Assembly: GCA_949289305.1 (NCBI GenBank)
Contig: CASENB010000029.1
Coordinates: forward strand, 62,001-126,000
DNA from: an uncultured Spirochaetales bacterium
Lineage (GTDB): Bacteria; Spirochaetota; Spirochaetia; Sphaerochaetales; Sphaerochaetaceae
Direction: 5' to 3'
DNA length: 64,000 bases
In this document: positions 37,910 through 46,288 of the stretch, one piece after another
Layout of the letters: every line of letters starts with the position of its first letter
How positions within the stretch are numbered: the first letter of the stretch is position 1
Notes under the pieces: model-generated
Told to the model about the DNA's origin: nothing
Databases searched by the model: none
What the model saw: only the letters and a program-made list of their open reading frames with translations
Made by a program: the position numbers and the translations under genes

Positions 37910-37952
37910 AACGGACTTTTTTGTCATTTTGTGCGACTTAGTCCGTTTAAGA
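37905..37952 (+). repeat. Second inverted repeat, downstream of ATPase B
   Basis: TCTAAAACGGACT (37905-37917) overlaps the stop codon; TTAGTCCGTTTAAGA (37938-37952) is its inverse and matches the upstream right arm in 14 of 15 positions. As a hairpin it could also end transcription. Confidence 0.65.
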
Positions 37953-38150
37953 TGAGGTTAAGAGGTTGGAAATATGCTAAAAAAAAGTTCTTCACGGAAA
38001 GTTGAGGGATTAAGGGATAGAGATTGAAAAGAAGAGCATGTGAGTTCTAAAGTTTGTTTACCACAACAAAAGAAGGAACGAACACATGCTCTTTGAACAG
38101 ATTATAGTAAATAACCCATCTCTTCAACCATATGAATACATCAATACAGA

Positions 38151-38232
38151 TAAAGAGATATATAGATTCATTTTGAGACGAGGTAACACCATATATAGTA
38201 TTTGAGATAATGGAACAATAGAGTGGAAATAG
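38151..38232 (+). repeat. 82-bp repeat ending in guaA-like tail, copy 2
   Basis: Second copy of 36375-36455. Its core is GAGTGGAA (38221-38228), one base different from the guaA core, reading GTIEWK-stop. Confidence 0.65.
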
Positions 38233-38297
38233 GGTAAATCATTATGTTTCAGGTGCATATTCTCTTTCTCGCTATTTTATCGTTCTAAAAGTTCTGG

Positions 38298-38328
38298 AAA
38301 AGCACCCATCATAAAGACGGGTGCTTGA
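38298..38328 (-). terminator. Terminator of the lipoprotein gene
   Basis: On the minus strand AAGCACCC pairs with GGGTGCTT, followed by TT, 20 nt after the stop. Confidence 0.7.
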
Positions 38329-38346
38329 AGCAATAGTACTTGCTGA

Positions 38347-39900
38347 TCAGATTTCGTAAATCTGATGAATATCCATTGTGCTTAGGGAAATTACAGTTTC
38401 TGTACCAGTTTCCGGATTGTATTCATATGTGCCGACATCTATGCCGTTACCTGTATATCCATGATAGATGATATTTCCGCTTTGAGTAGCTCCAAGCTCG
38501 TCAGAAGCGAGTTCATGGTTAAGCGTAATGGTTCTGACTTTGCCAGATGTAAAATCAGCCATGTAGATTGTTCCATTAGCTATATCGCCTACCCAGAACA
38601 TCGCAGTCTCCAAGATTGCGGTCTTATCGCTGATAGGATGCGGAAAATATGAACCGCGGTTCAACCTGATTACGTTGATATCTGAAAGCCTTCCATCTGT
38701 ATCTGCCTTTAGCCAGATCAGGGCAGGATTCTCCAGATAGTTCTCAGCTCTGATAAGGAATGATTCAGTTTCACCGTAGATTGTTACACTTGAGTTCTTT
38801 GGTTTCTGACCTCCTGAAAAGTCACCAGCGAAGTCTGTCGCAATCTGATAATAGACATCTTCTCCTACAGTAAGGCCGAGATTATCATCAACCGTAAGAG
38901 GGTAGATTGTAAAGCCGTATTCCTGGTCATTGCCTATAGTCCGTTCTCTAAGAAATAGGTTATTTCCAACACGGAAAATCATATTTTGTAACGGGTCGTT
39001 GCTGCCTGACATTTGTATTGGCTTTGGAGGCTTCGGATTCTTTGCACTGTAGATCTCAATATATCCTTTTCCCAGTTCGCCTAAAGTTTCCTCATCATAC
39101 TGATAGATTGCATAGTCATCGGTATAGATAGTTGCGTTCGTTGTTAGAGGATTGAATCTGGAATTATTGATAGGCTTCATGTTCTCAGGGATATCTTTCT
39201 CAAAGCTATAGAGAGCCTTATCTTCTGTTAGAAGATAAATTCTGTTGTCTGAATATCCGTATGCATCATCAGTGTTGTGCAGTATACTGAAATCAAGATT
39301 ATCTGAGTCTGTGAGAGTATAGGGTGGGTTAAGAAGATATGCTTTTCCTGCCTCTGTATCTATGAATGCGATGTTTTTCTTGTGGCTTACGCTGACAGCG
39401 TTTATCTCAAGCATGATATCAGGTATATTCTCGAGCGCATTCCTGATAGGCTTCAGAATTGGCAGAGAATCAATTACTACGAGGCGGTCAAAAATAGCGA
39501 GATATGTACCGCTTCCAGTATCAATGATCTCTACTTTGCCATTGTTGCAGTTTCTTGAGGCTCCGAGAAGGATATCCGTGCCAGCATCTGTGGTAAATAC
39601 TATCGGGCTGAAAAGACTGTCTGAAGTATAGCCAGAGAGATAACTGATGACATCAGATACATCAATAGTTCTTGCCTTTGCTTGGAAACTTGAACTAGCA
39701 AATGATGATTGCGTAGGTTCAGCAAAATTAAAGGAGGCAATTGCTGAAATATCTGACAGGTCAACTTCAAATCTCTTAGATGCGAATGTGATTTCCTCAT
39801 TGCCGCCTTCATTTCCAGCATTTCCATTATCAGAAGGATTCGGCGTGCATGCTGCAAAAAGAATAAGCATTAGAGCCAATAAGCTAATAATTCTTTTCAT
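38347..39900 (-). CDS. Large lipoprotein of unknown function
   Basis: 517 residues. Signal peptide and lipobox LFAAC with Cys 18, followed by a Ser/Gly/Asn-rich linker. The rest is rich in beta strands with repeated short blocks (DTGSGTYLAIFD, AYGYSDNRIYLLTED, IANGTIYMADF), suggesting a beta-propeller-like surface protein that reads as a sequence of strands. No enzyme motif seen. Monocistronic between a terminator and an AT-rich gap. Confidence 0.8.
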   Translation of the reverse strand: MKRIISLLALMLILFAACTPNPSDNGNAGNEGGNEEITFASKRFEVDLSDISAIASFNFAEPTQSSFASSSFQAKARTIDVSDVISYLSGYTSDSLFSPIVFTTDAGTDILLGASRNCNNGKVEIIDTGSGTYLAIFDRLVVIDSLPILKPIRNALENIPDIMLEINAVSVSHKKNIAFIDTEAGKAYLLNPPYTLTDSDNLDFSILHNTDDAYGYSDNRIYLLTEDKALYSFEKDIPENMKPINNSRFNPLTTNATIYTDDYAIYQYDEETLGELGKGYIEIYSAKNPKPPKPIQMSGSNDPLQNMIFRVGNNLFLRERTIGNDQEYGFTIYPLTVDDNLGLTVGEDVYYQIATDFAGDFSGGQKPKNSSVTIYGETESFLIRAENYLENPALIWLKADTDGRLSDINVIRLNRGSYFPHPISDKTAILETAMFWVGDIANGTIYMADFTSGKVRTITLNHELASDELGATQSGNIIYHGYTGNGIDVGTYEYNPETGTETVISLSTMDIHQIYEI

Positions 39901-40273
39901 ATTTTTCTGTATGTGAGTATATCATATCACAAATACATTCTGATGGGGATATGCTTTTTCTCTATTGCTTACAGTCTCAGCTGTACTCAGAGTATGCTTT
40001 TGCATTCCCACATGATTTCGGCAGAGAGGAATGGCCTGCAGAAGAGATTATCAAAAGCGGTTAAGGAACTCAGAATGTTCCTTATTGAGAGAAGCATATT
40101 TCTTTCTGGCGGTGGAGCCATCCTCTGTCTATTTCCCGATTGCAGTAAATGATACCAAGATGTCCGTAAGTATATTTTTTACAAAGTTTGCTGTATTCTT
40201 GTTTTTATAATATACTGATTGTAAAATCAATGAATAAATTTCACTGATTTAAAAATCAGTAAAAGGAGGCAAG
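39901..40273. other. Gap with operator before ATPase C
   Basis: Nothing gene-like is convincing up to 40200; a frame at 39913-40152 has no domain and no ribosome site. The right end carries a TATAAT (40206-40211) and the palindromes described next. Confidence 0.45.
40214..40260 (+). promoter_or_regulatory. Paired palindromes before ATPase C
   Basis: ACTGATTTAAAAATCAGT (40243-40260) is a perfect 18-nt palindrome. ACTGATTGTAAAATCAAT (40214-40231) is a 15/18 copy 29 nt upstream. Both lie between a TATAAT and the AAGGAGG ribosome site. A partial copy (ACTGTAAAATCA) follows the gene at 41693-41704. Confidence 0.65.
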
Positions 40274-41644
40274 ATGTTTTATCATCGCTTGGAAGAAATC
40301 AAGGCAGTAAAAAATTTCCTTTGCTCAGAAGGGCATGGAATGCTGGTTTATGGCAGAAGGCGTGTAGGTAAGACAACCTTGATCAATAAGGCTCTGGAAG
40401 ATTATAAAGGGAAGCTTGTTTTTTTCCAGTGTACTAGTGAAAACTATGAGAGCAACTGCCAGCAGTTTTTAAGTGAAATGGAAATATCTTTAGGTGGATA
40501 CTGGGGACGTTTTGACTCTTTTCATGACATCTTCCGGCTTCTTGTCAGTCTTGATACGCCGATCGCCGTAGTCCTTGATGAGTACAATGAGCTTAAGGAG
40601 TCTTATGGCAGCATACAGACTGATTCAATGATGCAGAAGATAATTGATGGTCTGAAAGGGACAAAAGTCCGCATCATCATTTCTGGTTCTTCCATTTCTG
40701 TTATGAAGGAACTGCTTGAATCATCAAATCCGCTCTTCGGGCGCTTCCATACAATCCTGGAAGTGAAGAATTTTAATTATTATGAATCTTCGGCTTTTCT
40801 TTCTTCATGGCCTGTCAGGAAAAAAGTTGCATGTTACTCTGTATTTGGCGGTTCCCCGGCGGCTCTTGAATGCATAGATACATCTCTTTCTCTTGATGAT
40901 AACATCAGGCATCTTATGCTTGAGCCACGGGGAAATGCCCGTATTCTTGTTGAGAATGTATTGCTGAAGGAATTTAACAAGCTTGGCCCTGTTCTTAATA
41001 TTTTGAGCCGCATCGGCAATGGGAAACGGACTTACAGCGAACTGAAAGATGTTTTTGATCCCGCAAACACAGGTAATTTATCCCGATGGCTGACGAAACT
41101 TGTAAATAACGGCGTTATATTGAAAAATGCTCCTGTCAACGGGAATGAGAATCCCAAAAAGGCTTTTTACTCCATTAAGGACAATCTTTTCCGCTTCTAT
41201 TTCTCCTATGTTTATCCAAACCGTTCAAGAATTGAACATATAGGTGCATCTGCTGTATATGAGGGAATTATCAGGCCTTCGATTGAGACATACATGAGTT
41301 ACAGGTTCGAAGATATTGCAAAGGAGTATTTCTCTCGTCTTGCCCATTCGGGTAAGCTGGAAGGTATCATCGATATAGGCAGTTACTGGTATGATGACAG
41401 GAAAAGGCATGCAAATGGAGAGTTCGATGTCGTTCTTGAGTTTGTCAATGGATATGATGTTTTTGAAGTAAAATACCTGAAAGGCAAGATGGACAGGCTG
41501 CTGGCAGAACAGGAAGCAGAAAAAATCAGAAGCATTGAATCCTTTAAGGCGAGGAAGATTGGTTTTGTATCAATTGATGGTTTTGATTTCACTTCATCCG
41601 AATACGTCCTTATAGACGGTTCACTGCTGTATGAGAAAATTTGA
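40274..41644 (+). CDS. Archaeal-type AAA+ ATPase with DUF234-like C-terminus (copy C)
   Basis: 456 residues. Walker A GRRRVGKT (27-34), Walker B IAVVLDEYNE, sensor IISGSSIS, winged-helix region (KRTYSELKDVFDPANTGNLSRWL), then a DUF234-like domain with GEFDVVLEF...VFEVKYLKGK, a complete D...E-x-K nuclease pattern. Belongs to the COG1672 branch, related to but distinct from the DUF4143 copies. Ribosome site AAGGAGG. Function unknown. Confidence 0.85.
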   Translation: MFYHRLEEIKAVKNFLCSEGHGMLVYGRRRVGKTTLINKALEDYKGKLVFFQCTSENYESNCQQFLSEMEISLGGYWGRFDSFHDIFRLLVSLDTPIAVVLDEYNELKESYGSIQTDSMMQKIIDGLKGTKVRIIISGSSISVMKELLESSNPLFGRFHTILEVKNFNYYESSAFLSSWPVRKKVACYSVFGGSPAALECIDTSLSLDDNIRHLMLEPRGNARILVENVLLKEFNKLGPVLNILSRIGNGKRTYSELKDVFDPANTGNLSRWLTKLVNNGVILKNAPVNGNENPKKAFYSIKDNLFRFYFSYVYPNRSRIEHIGASAVYEGIIRPSIETYMSYRFEDIAKEYFSRLAHSGKLEGIIDIGSYWYDDRKRHANGEFDVVLEFVNGYDVFEVKYLKGKMDRLLAEQEAEKIRSIESFKARKIGFVSIDGFDFTSSEYVLIDGSLLYEKI

Positions 41645-41900
41645 TGGAATCGTTGTAAAAAATGGAGATTCGTCTTTTTGGCATTCTACGTAGACTGTAA
41701 AATCATGGTGTATGTTATAATATTCTTATTCAATTGTATAGAAAGAATAAAACTGATAGAAAAAGAGTCTGTTTTACGCAGTTACTATTGGAATATGCTT
41801 TTATTGTTCTGACTAATTTTGTGGAAAGTGGGTGTCTTGTATCAGAATGATAATCTGAATGGCTCATCTTATGGGGTGAACAGGTTGCAGAAAATAGAGG

Positions 41901-41925
41901 CCTGCCGTTTTGCGGCAAGCCCTAT
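41901..41925 (-). terminator. Terminator of the DUF362 gene
   Basis: An interrupted stem, AGGCCTGCCG with CGGCAAGCCCT around TTTTG, just after the stop on the minus strand. The T run is weak. Confidence 0.5.
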
Positions 41926-41930
41926 ATAAT

Positions 41931-43034
41931 TCATTTTACTTTGATAAGATTGTATTCCCTTGTTCCAAGCCCGATTGATTCAGCATATTCAAGCCCCTGT
42001 TTCCAAGAGGTGTCTGGATGGACATCGTGGAAATGGTCTCCTGTATGCTCGTGAACCTCTGAAAGGGCGCTTCCGCCTACTGCAGGCATTGCATTTACAG
42101 CATCCGCACAGGCTTGATCGAGTGCAACCGGATCAAAGGATGCGAAAAGCCCTATGTTCGGTGTGATCGCAAGATCATTCTCTGCATGGCAGTCACAGTT
42201 AGGGGAGATGTCGATTGCGATTGAGATATGGAAACTCGGTCTTCCATCGAGTACGGCTTTCGCATATTCCATCATCCTGCAGTTGAGGATCTCATTGCTG
42301 TTGCTTACTCCCTCGTTTATAGCATCCACGGGACATACTCCGATACATCTTCCGCATCCGACGCATTTACTGAGGTCGATGTGGCACTTCCTGTCGGTGA
42401 ATGCAGGTGCGTCATGGGCGCAGATCTTCTCACAGCGGTGGCATCCTATGCATTTCTCTTCATTGACTACTGGCTTTCCTTGAGAGTGCATGTCCATCTT
42501 TCCCGCTCTGGAGCCGCATCCCATCCCGATATTCTTAAGCGCTCCTCCGAAACCTGTCGCCTCATGTCCCTTGAAATGGCTTAGGGAGATGAACACGTCA
42601 GCATCCATCACAGCCCTTCCTATATGCGCGTTCCTGACATATTGTCCATTCACTGGGACATCGACATCATCCGTTCCCTTAAGGCCATCTGCGATAATGA
42701 TCTGGCATCCTGTTGAAATTGGATTGAAACCGTTGAGATTTGCACTGTCCAGATGGTCAAGCGCATTCTTCCTTCCACCGACATAAAGTGTGTTGCAGTC
42801 TGTTAGAAATGGTTTTCCTCCCAGTTTTTTTACCTCATCAGCAACGCATTTTGCCCAGTTCGGACGAAGAAAGGCGAGGTTTCCTGGTTCCCCGAAATGC
42901 ATTTTTATCGCGGCATAGTGGTTTTTGAAATCGATGTTTCCTATTCCTGCCGCCTCCATGAGACGCGTTAGCTTATCGAGTAGTGAATTGTTGAATCCCG
43001 TCCTCAAATCACTATAATAGACATCACTTTTCAT
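41931..43034 (-). CDS. DUF362 protein with two [4Fe-4S] ferredoxin clusters
   Basis: 367 residues. N-terminal two-thirds are DUF362 (YAAIKMHFGEPGN, SLSHFKGHEATGFGGALKNIGMG). At about 190-240 lie two ferredoxin motifs, CIGCHRCEKIC and CVGCGRCIGVC, each followed by a Cys-Pro or equivalent. A cytosolic electron-transfer protein; partner unknown. Confidence 0.9.
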   Translation of the reverse strand: MKSDVYYSDLRTGFNNSLLDKLTRLMEAAGIGNIDFKNHYAAIKMHFGEPGNLAFLRPNWAKCVADEVKKLGGKPFLTDCNTLYVGGRKNALDHLDSANLNGFNPISTGCQIIIADGLKGTDDVDVPVNGQYVRNAHIGRAVMDADVFISLSHFKGHEATGFGGALKNIGMGCGSRAGKMDMHSQGKPVVNEEKCIGCHRCEKICAHDAPAFTDRKCHIDLSKCVGCGRCIGVCPVDAINEGVSNSNEILNCRMMEYAKAVLDGRPSFHISIAIDISPNCDCHAENDLAITPNIGLFASFDPVALDQACADAVNAMPAVGGSALSEVHEHTGDHFHDVHPDTSWKQGLEYAESIGLGTREYNLIKVK

Positions 43035-43091
43035 ATATTCATATCTCCTCTTCGGCTTTTGATTTAGAATATGTAATTTCTTTTTGTAGTC

Positions 43092-43625
43092 TTACTTTGT
43101 CACGTATATCTGACAGCTCTCCATCGTTTTAATGGCTGCCTCATGCCTTTCTACCGTCACGCCGGCACAGCATGTAGGATCGACATAAATTGGAATTTCA
43201 GGAAGGAAGCCCTTTATCATGAGTGCATTTGATACGACGCATATGTCCGTACAAAGTCCAATGAGTTCAATGCTCTTGATGGGGTGTTTCCTGTTGATTT
43301 CATAAAGATCCTCAGCAAGATTTCTGGATGCGAACGTATTCTTTTTGTAAACTGGAAATCCTTTTTCCTTCTGCAGCTCATCCAGATCTCTTATCAGATG
43401 CCAGCCTTCGCTGCCTTCGATGCAGTGCCTTACAGGAAGGAGCTTTCCTTCTTGCGTCTCTAGATAATCCTCTCCATGTGTGTCGAGAGTAAAGATGATG
43501 TTTCCTCTGAAGGCCCTGACCTTGCTGATCACGCGCTCCGTTATTTCCCGTGCCTCATTCGTGCCCAATGAGCCTGAGACGAAATCATTCTGCATGTCGA
43601 TTACAATCAAATAGGTGTTTTCCAC
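43092..43625 (-). CDS. Cysteine hydrolase, isochorismatase/nicotinamidase family
   Basis: 177 residues. Catalytic Asp 10 (LIVIDMQNDF), Lys in VYKKNTF (about 94) and Cys in LIGLCTDICV form the triad. The GLCTDICV context and DTHGEDY are like nicotinamidases (PncA), which release nicotinate from nicotinamide in NAD salvage, but the family has several substrates. 57 nt before the DUF362 gene on the same strand. Confidence 0.85.
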   Translation of the reverse strand: MENTYLIVIDMQNDFVSGSLGTNEAREITERVISKVRAFRGNIIFTLDTHGEDYLETQEGKLLPVRHCIEGSEGWHLIRDLDELQKEKGFPVYKKNTFASRNLAEDLYEINRKHPIKSIELIGLCTDICVVSNALMIKGFLPEIPIYVDPTCCAGVTVERHEAAIKTMESCQIYVTK

Positions 43626-43842
43626 ATCTCCTCCTTATCATTCCAGAATGGATTATATTGTAAACGGTGCATGAGAAAAAGAGGGGTGCTTATTTGCTAT
43701 GGAAATAGAATATATAGTTCTAAAGCAGAAGTTGAAGTCAAGAGAATTTCTTTTATATGGTTTAATAGATCATTTGCGCCGTATTGGATTGTCATTTCTT
43801 TTTCCTTACCGTAATCTGTTTTCATCTGTAATGGAGAGTCTT

Positions 43843-44487
43843 ATGGAGAATGTCCTGATAAGAAACGAAAAGAAAGAAGATTACTGTGCTGTTGAGAATC
43901 TGGTACGAGAGGCTTTCTACAATCTCTACATTCCCGGCTGTATCGAGCATTATTTGGTGCATTTGATGAGAGGGCATGAGGATTTCATTCCTGAGCTTGA
44001 TCTTGTTTTAGAGACAGAGGAGGGAAGGATCATAGGGTGCATCATGTATACGAAGGCTTTTCTTTTCGATGAGGATGAAAACAAGAAGCCGATACTCACG
44101 TTTGGTCCGCTCTGCATTCATCCAGAGTATCAGAGGAGGGGATATGGCCGATATCTGATGGAATGTTCCTTTCAGAAGGCAATCAGTATCGGTTATGACA
44201 CTGTTGTCATTTTCGGAAGTCCTGTAAATTATGTCGGCAGCAACTTCAGGAGCTGTCACAGATTCGGAGTCTCAGTGGATGGCGAAAGATATCCTGCCGC
44301 AATGCTGGTGAAGGAACTTGTTCCCGGCACGCTAGGCGACAGAAAGTGGAGATATCAGGACAGTCCCGTCATGTCTGTCAGCAGGGAGGATGCTCTCCGG
44401 TATGATGATACTCTTGAGAGGAAAGAAAGGCTGGTTCTGCCTTCTCAGGAGGAGTTCTACATAATGAGTCATGCTTTCATCGAATGA
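43843..44487 (+). CDS. GNAT-family N-acetyltransferase
   Basis: 214 residues from ATG 43843 with GGAGAG upstream; longer frames from 43699 add a segment unlike GNAT proteins. Acetyl-CoA loop QRRGYGRYL (Q-x-x-G-x-G) follows FGPLCIHPEY, a clear GNAT core. The C-terminal 70 residues are an extension of unknown role. Acceptor unknown. Confidence 0.88.
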   Translation: MENVLIRNEKKEDYCAVENLVREAFYNLYIPGCIEHYLVHLMRGHEDFIPELDLVLETEEGRIIGCIMYTKAFLFDEDENKKPILTFGPLCIHPEYQRRGYGRYLMECSFQKAISIGYDTVVIFGSPVNYVGSNFRSCHRFGVSVDGERYPAAMLVKELVPGTLGDRKWRYQDSPVMSVSREDALRYDDTLERKERLVLPSQEEFYIMSHAFIE

Positions 44488-44505
44488 AATACTCAATCTT
44501 AATTA

Positions 44506-45612
44506 CTATTTATGGCGGAAGGCCTTGCAGTTAAAATACTTTTCTTCCCATTCAGGATCTTTTTCTTTTCCATATTCTGAAAATTGGCAATCATGAAAGA
44601 GGTCGTCAGCAATTTCCATAATAATGCCTTTCAGTTCCAGATTGCTGATCCATTTATCAGGGATTCCTGATAAACCTAAATAAGCGCCAATTATATTCCC
44701 TGTTATTGATCCTGTGGAATCACTGTCTCCATTATGATTTACGGCTGCTATTATTGCTTTACTGAAATCATTGCTGTAGCGCAGAGAACAGAAGATAGCT
44801 ATCGCAAGCGCCTCCTCTGCTACCCATCCTTCTCCCAATCTTTTTATAGCATCTGCATCACAGATTTTCCTGTCATTAGCAAGATCTACCGCATCCCGAG
44901 TCAAGTTGAGAAAATAATCGATATATTTATCATCATGATACTGTTGACCAATTACGTGTCTCATATCTGCAACTGCTTCATTAATTGAGCAATCATGATG
45001 GGTGACAAGTGCAATGATATGGGTTAGTGCAGCAGCTGGTATATATCCAAGGGGATGGCCATGAGTAAGCGCAGCAACTTCAGCTCCTATATAATCTGCA
45101 ATGCCAATCTCATATAGTCGCCCGAAATAAAGGCCAATGGGGGCAATTCTCATTACGCCTCCACAGCCTTTGCTGTCATTTATTGGATTCTCAACTGTGC
45201 CGTTGTTTGGGGATGCAAGAGCATTGATGCATGTGCTTCCTGGAGCACGTCTGGAGAAAAGTTCAGGTACATCATCAAGCCACGAGTAATGGTATCCATT
45301 TAGCGGATATTTCTCAGTTTGTGTCCTGTACCAGTCCTTATAACTGTAGCGGATATAATCCCATGGTTTTGCAGATATGCCACGCATTTTTGCTCTCGTG
45401 ATGCCAATAAGAATACCAGTGGCTGTGAATAGTGTCATTTGCGTATCATCAGAGATCTCTGCAATTCCGTTATTCAGTTCATATGAAACAATTCCATGCT
45501 TACCGTATTTATTTTTGATGGAATTCATGCTCATGAATTCCACTGGGTACCCAAGTGCATCGCCAGAGGCTCCTCCAATAAGGCATCCTCGATATCTATC
45601 AATTAATTCCAT
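44506..45612 (-). CDS. ADP-ribosylglycohydrolase (DraG/ARH family)
   Basis: 368 residues from ATG 45612, where the family begins (DRYRGCLIGGASGDALG); a longer frame from 45729 adds a non-homologous stretch that overlaps the SPFH remnant. Metal-binding residues appear in DDTQMT and in HNGDSDSTGSI. It removes ADP-ribose from proteins or small molecules with Mg2+. TATAAT lies 7 nt before ATG with no ribosome site, so it may be leaderless. Confidence 0.9.
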   Translation of the reverse strand: MELIDRYRGCLIGGASGDALGYPVEFMSMNSIKNKYGKHGIVSYELNNGIAEISDDTQMTLFTATGILIGITRAKMRGISAKPWDYIRYSYKDWYRTQTEKYPLNGYHYSWLDDVPELFSRRAPGSTCINALASPNNGTVENPINDSKGCGGVMRIAPIGLYFGRLYEIGIADYIGAEVAALTHGHPLGYIPAAALTHIIALVTHHDCSINEAVADMRHVIGQQYHDDKYIDYFLNLTRDAVDLANDRKICDADAIKRLGEGWVAEEALAIAIFCSLRYSNDFSKAIIAAVNHNGDSDSTGSITGNIIGAYLGLSGIPDKWISNLELKGIIMEIADDLFHDCQFSEYGKEKDPEWEEKYFNCKAFRHK

Positions 45613-45718
45613 AAATAATATTATATACACCAATAATAAATTCAGAAATTTTTGTTTGCATTGAGGAATGGAATAATGGTCATCTTTGAAAAATAAGAAA
45701 AAACTTGATAGAAGGCTC

Positions 45719-45990
45719 TTATTTTCCATTCTTTAACAGTTCTCCTAAAGCTCCGATGCTTCCTAAAGACATCTCTGTCTCATAAGACATGAAAATGGTC
45801 TTATTGTCCTTGTGTAGATGATGTCTTGAATCCTTCTGTTTCGAGAATCTTAGCCTGTTTTTCTCATTCGGCAATGGATATCATTGCCATCTGATCTCTT
45901 TCTGCAGACATATGCTTTTCTATCTGGTTGCGAATTGAGGAGATAACATCAATGTCCTTTTCTTCGATGCGATTGTAGAATTATTAAGGA
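45719..45990 (-). pseudogene. SPFH/band-7 protein, C-terminal remnant
   Basis: On the minus strand, ISSIRNQIEKHMSAERDQMAMISIAE, then a stop, EKQAKILETEG in the same frame, and after a shift TIFMSYETEMSLGSIGALGELLKNGK. This is the C-terminal coiled coil and end of a stomatin/HflC-like protein. It has an internal stop and frame changes and no N-terminus. Confidence 0.65.
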
Positions 45991-45998
45991 GAGGATAA

Positions 45999-46241
45999 AA
46001 AGTATACGTTGGCAAAATTGGAGTAGCAGAGGTTGGTTTTGTTGCAATCGGAGAATTAGGGGAAGAGTATTATCAGGTTGCATATACTTTAAAAGACAAT
46101 GACGCATGCTTACTTGAAAGAGAACTCAGACCTTTGTTACATAATCCTAAATATCTTCTTACTTTTGATTACGAAATACCTATTAATCATAACGGAATAA
46201 GACAGATTAATGTTTTAGATTGGCTACTAGGAAATGGGTAA
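45999..46241 (+). pseudogene. DUF4143 ATPase, C-terminal remnant
   Basis: About 80 codons reading VGKIGVAEVGFVAIGELG, EYYQVAYTL, LERELRPL, PKYLLTFD, NGIRQINVLDWLLG and stop: the DUF4143 tail, with the Q-V-A form as in copy B. A stop lies directly upstream and there is no start, so this is a fossil of a sixth ATPase. It lies tail to tail with copy D. Confidence 0.75.
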
Positions 46242-46288
46242 AACTCCATATCAAATAGACGTGAAATTCTATCTTATGTTAAGTTTGC

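Larger units (their letters stand above)
37910..38346. other. Right end of cassette B
   Basis: Contains an 11-bp inverted repeat AAGAGCATGTG/CACATGCTCTT (38032-38042/38083-38093), a 39-codon frame from ATG 38086 (ending EIYRFILRRGNTIYSI) that is probably a gene remnant, the second 82-bp repeat and the terminator of the lipoprotein gene. Confidence 0.5.

Noticed and set aside
39913-40152. 79-codon frame after the lipoprotein gene
   Set aside because: No ribosome site, no domain, unusual composition; likely non-coding.
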